DNA of 43,356 bases from Oscillospiraceae bacterium (GCA_009777275.1 WRME01000002.1:1-43356), one strand, 5' to 3'. Shown: positions 1 to 9,303, counted from the stretch's first letter. Translations and numbers: made by a program. The notes: generated by a model from the letters alone, not told the origin.

Positions 1-185
1 GGGGCTGTGGGTAGTGTGCGGGGTGTGCTGTTTTTCTTCTTCCTTTTTTTCCCCCCCCTTGGGGGGGGGGGGGGGAGCGGTGAGGGGGGGGGGGGGGGGG
101 GCGTGTAGGGATGACCGCCCTCGGTCATCCGTGGCTATTGCGGCGGGTGTTTTTCCTTTTCGTGGTTGAATTGGAATCGGGAGCC

Positions 186-974
186 CTACGCAAATTGCTT
201 GAACTGCTTGCCTTTGTTGATTTTGAGCCGCATTTTGTCGGAGATCATTGCTATAAATTCTGAATTGGTGGGTTTTCCGCGCTGATTGTCAACCGTGAAT
301 CCAAAGTAGGAATTGAGGGTGTCAACATCGCCTCTATCCCACGCAACCTCTATCGCATGGCGTATCGCTCTCTCGACACGGGAGGATGTCGTTTCATATA
401 TCCTTGCAACCTGCGGGTATAATGCCTTTGTGACAAGGTTTATCATTTCCTTTTCTTCTATGCAGAGAATTATCGATGTCCGCAGATACTGATACCCCTT
501 AATATGAGCGGGAACCCCTATCTGGTGCATGACCGAAGTAACCATCATCTCAAGGTCCGCCTTTGATATGTTCAGGCTGTCATCGTTGGCCGGCAATCCT
601 ATCTCTGATGTCAGTCCGACTATCCTGCTGGCAAGCATCTCGCAGTCGAAGGGTTTTATCGCATAATGGCTCGCCCCCGCCTTCAACGCTCTCGACACAC
701 TTGAGTGCTTATCATCGGGGCTGGCGATTACATATATGGGATTGTGATCGTTTTCGGCATATTCCATTACCCCTATCCCATCGGCGTTCGACATATACAG
801 CTCCATCAGCACAACATCGGGCTTGTGGGTTTTGATCGCCTTTATGACCTGGGATCCGTCCTTGGGCAGGGTAATGGCCTCAAATCCTTTTGACGACATT
901 ATCTGTGTCATAAAATGCGAATCCCCTTGATCGAGAGCAATTACTATTTTTAATTTTTCCGGCATTTTCTTCAT
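186..974 (-). CDS. spo0A: Sporulation transcription factor Spo0A (degenerate receiver domain)
   Basis: C-terminal Spo0A signature GVPAHIKGYQYLRTSI...TTSSRVERAIRHAIEVAWDRGD...GKPTNSEFIAMISDKMRLK; N-terminal receiver fold ending IKPFD. Confidence 0.95.
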   Translation of the reverse strand: MKKMPEKLKIVIALDQGDSHFMTQIMSSKGFEAITLPKDGSQVIKAIKTHKPDVVLMELYMSNADGIGVMEYAENDHNPIYVIASPDDKHSSVSRALKAGASHYAIKPFDCEMLASRIVGLTSEIGLPANDDSLNISKADLEMMVTSVMHQIGVPAHIKGYQYLRTSIILCIEEKEMINLVTKALYPQVARIYETTSSRVERAIRHAIEVAWDRGDVDTLNSYFGFTVDNQRGKPTNSEFIAMISDKMRLKINKGKQFKQFA

Positions 975-1128
975 TCTCCTCTTGCTTCTATATTTTTCAT
1001 TTTAGGGCAAGGACACATATCCAAATAAACCCTACTGCCATATAATAACATATGTGGCATATTTTGGCAATAGATTTTCCTATTATTTTTTATTTTCATT
1101 AATATGACTAAATATGCTCCCCATAATC

Positions 1129-1135
1129 TGTCGAA
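1129..1135 (+). promoter_or_regulatory. Possible 0A box (TGTCGAA) upstream of spo0A
   Basis: Exact TGTCGAA about 155 bp upstream of the spo0A start; 7-mer, so chance occurrence is possible. Confidence 0.4.
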
Positions 1136-1358
1136 TTTGTGCGTATTTGATAGAGCCTGATTTAGACAACAAGAATATAATACTAATTCAGAAGATCAAT
1201 TGCAAGAGTTATATTTTGGCAAATAATCTTTCTTGGTTTTATTTTTTGTGCAATATGATATACGGGTTGTTAAGGGCGTGAAATAAAGAAGCCCCCTTAC
1301 TATAAGTAGCGAGGGGGTGTATAAGATTTTACGAAATTTCCTTTAGGATTTTCTGAGT

Positions 1359-2096
1359 TTAGCAAAACGGTACCGGGTGGAGTTCTTCAAAGAAGTCACT
1401 AAAGAGGTCACTGAAAGCGGTGTACGCCGCAGACTTTGGCGGAAACTGAGGTTGAAAATGTCGGTTAAGACTGGCGGATTTTATGTGCCTGAGCATCGGT
1501 GGGTGAAGTGGCGTTAGTCTGCGATTGGGCTGTCGGCAAATCAATTCCACCTTAGTGTCTATATATCTTTTATTCTCAATTCTTTCATCACGTTTGTATA
1601 AGTGACGAAACAATTTACAAGATTTTTCCCAATCAAACACGGAAAAGGGTGATGTTTTAAGAAAAGACTTGAGTTTTTTCGATCCGTAACATTTCTGAAT
1701 AATACTCCTAGCAAAATATGAAGCCTCTAATTCGTGAATAAGCTGTTCCTTTTGTTTTTTTATCTTCGCAATTTGATTCTCAGATGAATCCATAAAGTGC
1801 AACACAAAATGCCCTAATTCATGGGCAATAGGGAAAATAGATTCTTCCTCGCTTAATTCCTGTGCATACATAATATATGCCCTGTTTTCCGTATAGAAAA
1901 CATTGGCAACACCATCGTTTTTTGTAAGAACATTGCTGGGAATTAAGTGAATCTTGTATCCTTTTTTACCATGATGATTTTCTATATAATTCTCTATCAT
2001 CTCAATTATTTTAATAGCAATCGTACTCAAGGTCATATCCTCATTTTCGTTACGAGAACATGACCTTGAGTGTTCTGCTTTTGATTTATCTGTCAA
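1359..2096 (-). CDS. ImmA/IrrE family metallopeptidase
   Basis: Zinc-peptidase motif PIAHELGHFVLHF in a protein of typical ImmA size. Confidence 0.8.
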   Translation of the reverse strand: MTDKSKAEHSRSCSRNENEDMTLSTIAIKIIEMIENYIENHHGKKGYKIHLIPSNVLTKNDGVANVFYTENRAYIMYAQELSEEESIFPIAHELGHFVLHFMDSSENQIAKIKKQKEQLIHELEASYFARSIIQKCYGSKKLKSFLKTSPFSVFDWEKSCKLFRHLYKRDERIENKRYIDTKVELICRQPNRRLTPLHPPMLRHIKSASLNRHFQPQFPPKSAAYTAFSDLFSDFFEELHPVPFC

Positions 2097-2109
2097 AACT
2101 TTTTCCTCC

Positions 2110-2367
2110 CTAAGATCCGCAAAGTATGATATGGTGTTTCAAGGCTTCATAGAGCACTAACTCCTCGTTCTTTGTTGCTGAATAGGTATCGTCACACGCA
2201 ATAATGTCACAACCGGTTGCATTCGAGAGCCAAGCCATACGATTCCGCACTTTTTTCGGGAATCCGAAAATATTAAAAATCTCATCGAATTTCTCTATCT
2301 CTCGACATTTTCGCAACTTAGGGTTCATGTACCACGACCATACACGGTTCTTTTTGTGCTTACTCAC
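2110..2367 (-). CDS. Hypothetical protein upstream of ImmA (possible partner)
   Basis: Track ORF 2110..2421 re-started at GTG (2367), which is preceded by GGGAGGAAAATAAT; 14 bp from the ImmA ORF. Confidence 0.5.
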   Translation of the reverse strand: MSKHKKNRVWSWYMNPKLRKCREIEKFDEIFNIFGFPKKVRNRMAWLSNATGCDIIACDDTYSATKNEELVLYEALKHHIILCGS

Positions 2368-2448
2368 ATTATTTTCCTCCCTTCCTAAAAATAGGATACC
2401 ACAGTTTGTCCTATTTGTCAATAAGAATAAGGTAAAGTTTTGTAAAAT

Positions 2449-3276
2449 CTATGTAAGTTCAGGGCGTTTTTTATTGACCCCACCAACCAACGACCTCATC
2501 TGCGTAATCGCTGTGTTGTTAAGCTGTACAAGCCGCTCACTCTGCGGCAATCCTTGTCGGATAAGCAGGGCATTAATGCTTTCCATATTTGACAGCACGA
2601 CAAGCTGTTCCAGCGTGGCATAGTCCCGCATATTGCCTGTTTTGTCGGGGTTGCTTGTCCTCCACTGTGCCGCAGTCATTCCGAATAAAGCGACATTCAG
2701 CAAATCGGCTTCGGTGGCGTAAACAAACGCTGTTTGTGCTTTGGTCACCATCTTGGGGATAATCTCTTCTTTGATAGCATCGGTATGTATGCGGTAATTG
2801 ATTTTGGATAGGGTGCGTTGGAGATTCCATTCGAGGGAAACACGGTTGCTTTCGTCTGATTTTAGACGTTGAAACTCCGTTATTAGGTATAACTTGAACT
2901 CCGGAGACAACCATGTTGCAAACTCAAAAGCAATATCTCGATGTGCATATGTTCCTCCATATCGCCCCGGTTTTGCAACAATCCCTACAGCATTAGTCCG
3001 TTCCGTCCATTGTTTTGTGGATAATATAAAGCTGTTGTCTACACTCTCCATTTTAATGTTACCGAATTCGGTAACATTAAAATTCGGGTTATGCAATGTT
3101 TCCCATGCTCCCATGAAGTTTAGCGTATACCCTGTCCTCATCCAATGGGATATGACAATACCTGTAGCATCTGTATTTTTATATTTCGCCATATCGGTCA
3201 GCGATATATAATCATCTGCCTTATGGGTCAGTATTGAAATCGCCGTTCCCTGAACATTTATATTTTCTTTTTTCAA
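2449..3276 (-). CDS. KilA-N domain-containing protein
   Basis: YISLTDMAKYKN...GIVISHWMRTGYTLNFMGAWETLHNPNFN...FILSTKQWTERTNAVGIVAKPGRYGGTYAHRDIAFEFATWLSPEFKLYLITEFQRLK; TTG start after GGAGGG. Confidence 0.9.
   Translation of the reverse strand: MKKENINVQGTAISILTHKADDYISLTDMAKYKNTDATGIVISHWMRTGYTLNFMGAWETLHNPNFNVTEFGNIKMESVDNSFILSTKQWTERTNAVGIVAKPGRYGGTYAHRDIAFEFATWLSPEFKLYLITEFQRLKSDESNRVSLEWNLQRTLSKINYRIHTDAIKEEIIPKMVTKAQTAFVYATEADLLNVALFGMTAAQWRTSNPDKTGNMRDYATLEQLVVLSNMESINALLIRQGLPQSERLVQLNNTAITQMRSLVGGVNKKRPELT
3050..3083. repeat. 34-bp perfect palindrome inside the KilA-N ORF
   Basis: ATTTTAATGTTACCGAATTCGGTAACATTAAAAT is identical to its reverse complement. Confidence 0.95.
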
Positions 3277-3282
3277 TGCCGC

Positions 3283-3436
3283 ACCGTCCCTCCTGCCTTA
3301 ACCTCACCGAATCCCGTGAGGTTAAAATCGGGATTGCTCATCTTCTCCCAAAGTTCCGTCTAACCGACTGGTATCCCATACGGTTAAAATCTGGATTGTT
3401 CATCCGTTCCCAAAGTCCCATATATCCGACTTCAAC
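3283..3436 (-). pseudogene. Two tandem partial KilA-N gene segments in the 5' leader of the KilA-N gene
   Basis: Minus-strand translations GLWERMNNPDFNRMGYQSV and TELWEKMSNPDFNLTGFGEVK match GAWETLHNPNFNVTEFGNIK of the intact gene. Confidence 0.75.
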
Positions 3437-3715
3437 ATAATCGTACCACAAAATCCGACAGCATACAACCCCTTATTTTCAAATTCTTCAAAATTTTTCT
3501 ATTCTCGCCAAACGCCCCACGCATCCCCCAACCCACGCACCCTATTCGCCCGATATTTCTCACTCCGTAGGCCTTGCTATGCACGCCGATTTGAGTGATA
3601 GATATAGAACCCAACCACACACACCCCCGCCAAAATCGGCGGGGGGGTCTGTAGGGACGATCGCCTCGATCGTCCGTGATAACCATGGGCGGCAGATTGC
3701 CGCCCCTACGAAACC

Positions 3716-4312
3716 CTATTTATCAAATGCCGGATTAAACGCATAGAAATTCTTGCTGTCAAGTTGATCCTGCACAAGCCTGAGAGCTTCGCCGAATCGC
3801 TGAAAATGCACGATTTCCCGCTCCCGCAAGAACTTTATCGGGTCAAGGACATCGGGATCGTCCGCCAATCGGAGTATGTTATCATAGGTAGTGCGTGCTT
3901 TTTGCTCGGCCGCCAAATCCTCGGTAAGGTCTGTTATGGGATCGCCCTTTGACGCAAATGCGTTAGCATCGAAAGGCACTCCCGATGCTGCTATGGTATA
4001 TATTCCCGTTGTGTGATCCACAAAATAGGAGTCGAATCCCGATTTTTTTATCTCATCGATGCTTATCCCTCTGGTAAGCTGATAGACAATCGCGCTGATC
4101 ATCTCCATGTGTCCCAGCTCCTCGGTAGCCACATCGGTCAGGATGCCCTTGACGGCATCATACGGCATTGAGTATCTCTGGCTGAGGTATCGCAGTGAGG
4201 CTCCCAGCTCGCCGTCCGGCCCGCCCAGCTGCGTTATTATCACCTTTGCCATAGCCGGATTGGGGTTGGATATTTTCACGGGGTATTGCAGCTTTTTTTC
4301 ATATGCCCACAT
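3716..4312 (-). CDS. cotJC: Spore coat protein CotJC (manganese catalase family)
   Basis: MWAYEKKLQYPVKISNPNPAMAKVIITQLGGPDGELGASLRYLSQRYSMP...EELGHMEMI; track ORF start trimmed. Confidence 0.93.
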   Translation of the reverse strand: MWAYEKKLQYPVKISNPNPAMAKVIITQLGGPDGELGASLRYLSQRYSMPYDAVKGILTDVATEELGHMEMISAIVYQLTRGISIDEIKKSGFDSYFVDHTTGIYTIAASGVPFDANAFASKGDPITDLTEDLAAEQKARTTYDNILRLADDPDVLDPIKFLREREIVHFQRFGEALRLVQDQLDSKNFYAFNPAFDK

Positions 4313-4314
4313 AA

Positions 4315-4572
4315 TTAATTGGCCTCCTTTTCCCATGGCCACGGACCGTCTATCCATGTCCAGCTTTTTGCCGATTGCGGAAGTGCGTCCATTGTTATAG
4401 GCCCGAATTTTGCGGTATATTCGGCTGTCGCATCAGCGGTGATTTTTTGGTATTTCTTGAAGTATTCCAGCGCCTTTATGTCATACGGATGGGTGTCGAG
4501 AAAGAGCGCCGCATCATTCATGGCAAACTTGGCGGCTCTGATGATTTTTTCCTGCATATGTCTGTCATTCAT
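4315..4572 (-). CDS. cotJB: Spore coat protein CotJB
   Basis: AMNDAALFLDTHPYDIKALEYFKKY...YGPL-like segment...WTWIDGPWPWEKE; lies between cotJA and cotJC. Confidence 0.9.
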   Translation of the reverse strand: MNDRHMQEKIIRAAKFAMNDAALFLDTHPYDIKALEYFKKYQKITADATAEYTAKFGPITMDALPQSAKSWTWIDGPWPWEKEAN

Positions 4573-4750
4573 AGCGCTTGATACCTCCTCGTCCTGCAAA
4601 CGGCAGATCCAGCTCAGGGAATATGGTTCCCCGCTCAAGACCTATCTGCGGCTCATATGTGGTCTTCCAGTTCTGAAACGGCACATAGGCCGCCGCAAGC
4701 GGCATATCTCGCCGGGTATACATAAGTGTTTCGGGTAAATATTGTTCCAT
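4565..4750 (-). CDS. cotJA: Spore coat associated protein CotJA
   Basis: PLAAAYVPFQNWKTTYEPQIGLERGTIFPELDLPF. Confidence 0.9.
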   Translation of the reverse strand: MEQYLPETLMYTRRDMPLAAAYVPFQNWKTTYEPQIGLERGTIFPELDLPFAGRGGIKRYE

Positions 4751-5222
4751 TTAACATCTGCATGAGTTATCCCATGCTTCCTCCTGTCTATGATATTTTG
4801 ATCCATGTAGAATCATACTATCATATGCCCGAACAAATTTTCTTGACAGTGGGGTACGCACTCCCGTGCATACCCTACTATAATTTCAAGCCCTGTAGGG
4901 TACGCACCCCTGTGCGTACCGTCCCCAAAACATTTCGTGGTTACCCCCCGTAACTGTACATTGTTCATTGTTCAAGCCCCTTGCCCTCTTTGGCAAAGAG
5001 GGTGCCGCCGCAGCGGCGGGTGTTTTCTCCGTGGTTACCGCAAACCCCGTGCGTCTCCTTGCCTCTCCCTTTGGGAGAGGTGTCACGCCTTGGCGTGACG
5101 GAGAGGGCAATCCCCCCGCAATAATTTGTTTGAAAAAATAATACAAACTGTAGACATTTTATTCTAAATATGTTATTATATTTTTAGCGCCGAATTATAA
5201 GCACAATAGGAGGCCCTGTGTT

Positions 5223-7676
5223 ATGAATGAAAATAACAAGACAAAACATCCGCCGCTCAACAGAGCAGTGCTGAGCAATATTCTAAACGGCATGGATGCC
5301 TATATGTGCGTAACCGATTATGAAAACGATAATATTCTGTTCGTAAACAAAAAGAAGCTCGAACATTTCGGCATAGAAGAGGATGTTATCGGCAAAAAAT
5401 GCTGGCAGGTCTTTCAGAAAGACAAGAACGGCAGATGCGACTTCTGCCCCAAGCATATCCTCAAGCACTATGATAACGAGCCGTATGTCTGGGAACAGCA
5501 AAACAGCATTACCAAGCGATTTTACAGAAACACCGATGATTTGATAGAATGGATCAACGGTGATATAGTTCATATGCAGTATTCGGTTGACATAACCGCT
5601 AACAAGGAAAACGAGATCAATCTCAGCAGAAGACTCCAGCAGCAGGAACTGATCAATATTTTAACCAGAGATTTTATCGCTCAGGGAGATGCAAGATCGT
5701 TTATAGAAAAGCTGCTCAAAAACATCGGTGTGCTTATGGATTTGTCGAGAGCATCGATACTGCGGTATATTCAGGAAGAAAACCTCCTTGAGGTTAGGGA
5801 TGTATGGTACAACGAGCATAATAAAAACGATCTGCTCAAAAAGGATGACAGATTCCCATTCGAGAAAGGAAGTTCGATCTATGACAAGATCAGCGAGTAC
5901 GGATTCTTCCCGCTTGCCGTTCACGATATAAATATAGATCGGTCGTTTGATGTATTTAAAGAAAAGGGAATCAAGAGTTTTCTGATGCTTCCTATAATCA
6001 TATCGGATGAGCTGTATGGAATACTCCAGTTTGATATGTGCAACGACGCCTATAACTGGAACGAAAGCGATGCTGATATAGGCAGTGTTTTGAGCAACAT
6101 TATCGCCAGCGTTATCCAGAGAGAACGGCTGAAAAATCGGCTTTTGCTCATGTCCTCTATCGTCAGCACCTCTCCGCAGTATATCAGCTACACCAACCGC
6201 TCGGGTGAGTTCCAGTTTGTCAACAAAGGCTCGGAGCTTATAACGGGATACACGGTAGCGGAACTAATGAACGGCAACATGAAAATGACCTTTGACGATG
6301 AGACCTATAACTACATCCAAAATGAGGTTTTGCCCAAGGTATACAAATTCGGGAAATATTCATACGAATGTGCTATAATAAGAAAAGACGGGGCTAAGCG
6401 TGATATGGCCTTCTCCTCCTTTCTTGTGGGGGACAACGGTGAAAGCTGCGGTTCTATCGCTATCGACATTACCGATCAAAAGCAAATCGAGAGAGAACTC
6501 TTTGAAGCAAAGGAAGCGGCCGAACAGGCTAACCGAGCCAAGAGCAATTTCTTATCCAGGATGAGCCACGAAATCAGAACACCCATGAACGCCGTTATAG
6601 GCATGACCAGAATAGCTCTCGAATCGGATGATATAAAGCGAAAGGACTATTGCTTAGAAAAAACCGGAGACGCATCCCGTCATCTGCTCGATATAATAAA
6701 TGACATTCTCGATATGTCTAAGATCGAGGCTGATCATTTCGAGTTTTCGTCAAAGAATTTTGATTTTGCAAAGACAATCGAAAAAAACCTGAATATTGTC
6801 AGTTTTACCGCCGAAAAGAAGAATATAGAGCTATGTTTGAACATTGATAGTCAGATTCCGAATATATTAATAGGAGACGATATAAGACTGTCTCAGGTTC
6901 TCACTAATCTTTTGTCAAACGCTATAAAGTTCACCCCTGATAACGGCAGTATCACCCTCGATGTAAAGATTGTTTCGTCAGACGATGATAACATTGTGCT
7001 GCAAATATCGGTTACCGATACGGGTATCGGAATCTCAGATGAGCAGCAGAAGAATCTCTTTGACCCATTCAAACAAGCGGACGATGATGTTTTCCGCAAC
7101 TATGGCGGAACGGGGCTGGGACTGTCTATATCCAAGCGGATTGTAGAAATGATGGGCGGAACGATATGGATAGAATCCCAAGAGGGCAAGGGGTCTTCCT
7201 TTATCTTCACGGTGAAGTTTGAAATAGCATCCGAACAAAGCTGTGAAATGACCGATACCGAAACCGATCAGCCGCCGAAAAACAACTCTTATGACGGATA
7301 TAAAATTTTAATTGCAGAAGATATTGAAATTAATCGAGAAATAGTGTATACTGTTCTTGAGGACAGCGGATTTGTTATCGATTCTGCCCAAAACGGACTT
7401 GAGGCAGTCGAGATGTTTAAAGAATCTCACGGAGAATACAAGGCTATTCTGATGGATATACAGATGCCTGTGCTTGACGGGTATCAGGCTACACGCATGA
7501 TTCGCTCCTCCGGCATTGCGGGCGCCGAAACCATTCCCATTATCGCCATGACCGCTAATGTTTTTAAAGAAGATGTCGATAAATGTATAGAGTCGGGAAT
7601 GAACGATCATGTCGGAAAACCCATCGACAGAGAATCACTGCTCAAAAAGTTTGATATGTACATAAAACAGCCTTAA
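5223..7676 (+). CDS. Hybrid sensor histidine kinase (PAS-GAF-PAS-HisKA-HATPase-REC)
   Basis: FLSRMSHEIRTPMNAVIG H-box; DTGIGI and GGTGLGLSI ATPase motifs; C-terminal receiver with ILMDIQMPVLDG. Confidence 0.93.
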   Translation: MNENNKTKHPPLNRAVLSNILNGMDAYMCVTDYENDNILFVNKKKLEHFGIEEDVIGKKCWQVFQKDKNGRCDFCPKHILKHYDNEPYVWEQQNSITKRFYRNTDDLIEWINGDIVHMQYSVDITANKENEINLSRRLQQQELINILTRDFIAQGDARSFIEKLLKNIGVLMDLSRASILRYIQEENLLEVRDVWYNEHNKNDLLKKDDRFPFEKGSSIYDKISEYGFFPLAVHDINIDRSFDVFKEKGIKSFLMLPIIISDELYGILQFDMCNDAYNWNESDADIGSVLSNIIASVIQRERLKNRLLLMSSIVSTSPQYISYTNRSGEFQFVNKGSELITGYTVAELMNGNMKMTFDDETYNYIQNEVLPKVYKFGKYSYECAIIRKDGAKRDMAFSSFLVGDNGESCGSIAIDITDQKQIERELFEAKEAAEQANRAKSNFLSRMSHEIRTPMNAVIGMTRIALESDDIKRKDYCLEKTGDASRHLLDIINDILDMSKIEADHFEFSSKNFDFAKTIEKNLNIVSFTAEKKNIELCLNIDSQIPNILIGDDIRLSQVLTNLLSNAIKFTPDNGSITLDVKIVSSDDDNIVLQISVTDTGIGISDEQQKNLFDPFKQADDDVFRNYGGTGLGLSISKRIVEMMGGTIWIESQEGKGSSFIFTVKFEIASEQSCEMTDTETDQPPKNNSYDGYKILIAEDIEINREIVYTVLEDSGFVIDSAQNGLEAVEMFKESHGEYKAILMDIQMPVLDGYQATRMIRSSGIAGAETIPIIAMTANVFKEDVDKCIESGMNDHVGKPIDRESLLKKFDMYIKQP

Positions 7677-7696
7677 TCGGCGGAACGGAGACTTTT

Positions 7697-8752
7697 GTGT
7701 TAAATATAAAAAACAAGGTTTTAATCGTAGATGATATGGAGATCAACAGGCTTGTTCTCAGCCAAATACTCAGCGATACCTATGATATTGAAGAGGCGGA
7801 GGACGGCAAAGAGGCCATCACCAAGCTGATGAATTCTGATGTAAAGCCCGATCTCCTGCTGCTCGATATTGTCATGCCGCAGATGAACGGCCTTGAGGTC
7901 ATAGAGTATATGAAATCTGAGCCGTCTCTCTCAAATATACCCGTGATTCTCATAACCTCGGCCGATCAGGAAAAGGAAGGGCTTAGCACGGGCGCTGATG
8001 ATTATGTCGCAAAACCATTCGATGCAGAGATCGTAAAACTGCGAGCGTCTCATCAGATAGAACTCTATCAGTACCGCAATGAGCTTGAAAAACTGGTTGA
8101 CCAAAAGGCTAACGAACTCATCGAAACAAAAGAGGTTTTTCTCGATGTAATGGCCAATCTTATCGAGCATCGCAGCCTTGAATCGGGTGAACACGTTAAG
8201 CGGACCAAAGAATTATCGAGAATACTCATACAGCAGCTGATCTATGATAATATGTATCTCGAAGAACTTCTCAGCGCCGACCTGCGTACTCTTATAAACG
8301 CCGTCCCGCTCCATGATATAGGAAAGATAGGCATACCCGATAATATACTGCTGAAACCCGGCAGACTGACTGCGGACGAGTTTGATATAATGAAAACTCA
8401 CTCGGCTATCGGCGGTGAGGTTATACAGTCTATGGCTCTTTCTAAGGATGATGAGTATCTCAAACACGCCTATGATATTTGCCGTTATCACCATGAACGC
8501 TGGGATGGAAACGGATACCCGTGCGGACTTTCGGGTACGGAAATACCTCTGTCTGCGCGCGTGGTTGCGGTGGTCGATGTATACGATGCTCTCGTGAGCG
8601 AACGCTGCTATAAAATGCCTCTTCCCCATTCCGAAGCGATGGAGATTCTGGAAGAATCCTCAGGCAGTCATTTCGATCCTGCGTTGATAAAATCCCTGAA
8701 GAAGGTCGAAAACGAATTTTTTGAATGTGTAAAATCCATTAATAAGGAATAG
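7697..8752 (+). CDS. Response regulator with HD-GYP domain
   Basis: LLLLDIVMPQMNG receiver; PLHDIGKIGIPD and YHHERWDGNGYPCGLSG; GTG start. Confidence 0.92.
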   Translation: MLNIKNKVLIVDDMEINRLVLSQILSDTYDIEEAEDGKEAITKLMNSDVKPDLLLLDIVMPQMNGLEVIEYMKSEPSLSNIPVILITSADQEKEGLSTGADDYVAKPFDAEIVKLRASHQIELYQYRNELEKLVDQKANELIETKEVFLDVMANLIEHRSLESGEHVKRTKELSRILIQQLIYDNMYLEELLSADLRTLINAVPLHDIGKIGIPDNILLKPGRLTADEFDIMKTHSAIGGEVIQSMALSKDDEYLKHAYDICRYHHERWDGNGYPCGLSGTEIPLSARVVAVVDVYDALVSERCYKMPLPHSEAMEILEESSGSHFDPALIKSLKKVENEFFECVKSINKE

Positions 8753-8759
8753 CATATGC

Positions 8760-8847
8760 GGAGGGGTGTCCGAGTGGTTTAAGGTGATTGACTCGAAATC
8801 AATTGTGCAGAAATGCACCGGGGGTTCAAATCCTCTCCCCTCCGCCA
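8760..8847 (+). tRNA. tRNA-Ser(CGA)
   Basis: GGAGGGG/CCCCTCC acceptor, long variable arm, anticodon loop CTCGAAA, GGTTCAAATCC T-arm, encoded CCA. Confidence 0.93.
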
Positions 8848-8901
8848 AAAAATGCCCTTACGGGCAATGAAGAATGATAAATGATGAATTGTAAATGATA
8901 A

Positions 8902-8967
8902 ATTAAAGGAAACGCACCTTGTCCGTGTGGGAGCGGCAAGAAATACAAGCGTTGTTGTGCAGATTAA
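8902..8967 (+). pseudogene. Orphan SEC-C zinc-binding motif fragment
   Basis: Open frame IKGNAPCPCGSGKKYKRCCAD* with no start codon or upstream body. Confidence 0.7.
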
Positions 8968-9096
8968 ATCGAGGTGAAAAAAACACGCTCCAAGAAACTC
9001 GAATCCCAACCAGCGAGTTTTCGAGCAAGAAATCAATGGATTTTGATAGGTTCATGTCTGCACCTCTCGCATTTTTATTTTGGAATCGCCAATCCC

Positions 9097-9300
9097 TCAA
9101 TTTCCATATTGTCCGTCTGCATAAGGAAGTATCGCCCATGTTACATCATCAGCCAGTATGCTTTTGTGTTCGATTTTCCACTTTAGTCCCGCTTGCGGTC
9201 TGCAACTGTTAAACTCTCCACAATCGCTGGTATAAGCCCGCTCTTTCGGGAACGGTTTGCGGTTCGGTTTCTTCTTTATCATAATCATTTGAATAGTCAT
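9097..9300 (-). CDS. Hypothetical protein, closely follows the 9304 ORF
   Basis: 67-aa ORF starting 3 nt after the upstream stop (TGA ACG ATG). Confidence 0.4.
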   Translation of the reverse strand: MTIQMIMIKKKPNRKPFPKERAYTSDCGEFNSCRPQAGLKWKIEHKSILADDVTWAILPYADGQYGN

Positions 9301-9303
9301 CGT

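Noticed and set aside
563-893. Plus-strand ORFs of 62-90 aa over spo0A
   Set aside because: Antisense to a well-conserved gene; no RBS or recognisable product.
3432-3686. 84-aa ORF in the KilA-N/cotJ intergenic region
   Set aside because: Runs through dispersed repeat A; no domain and no RBS.
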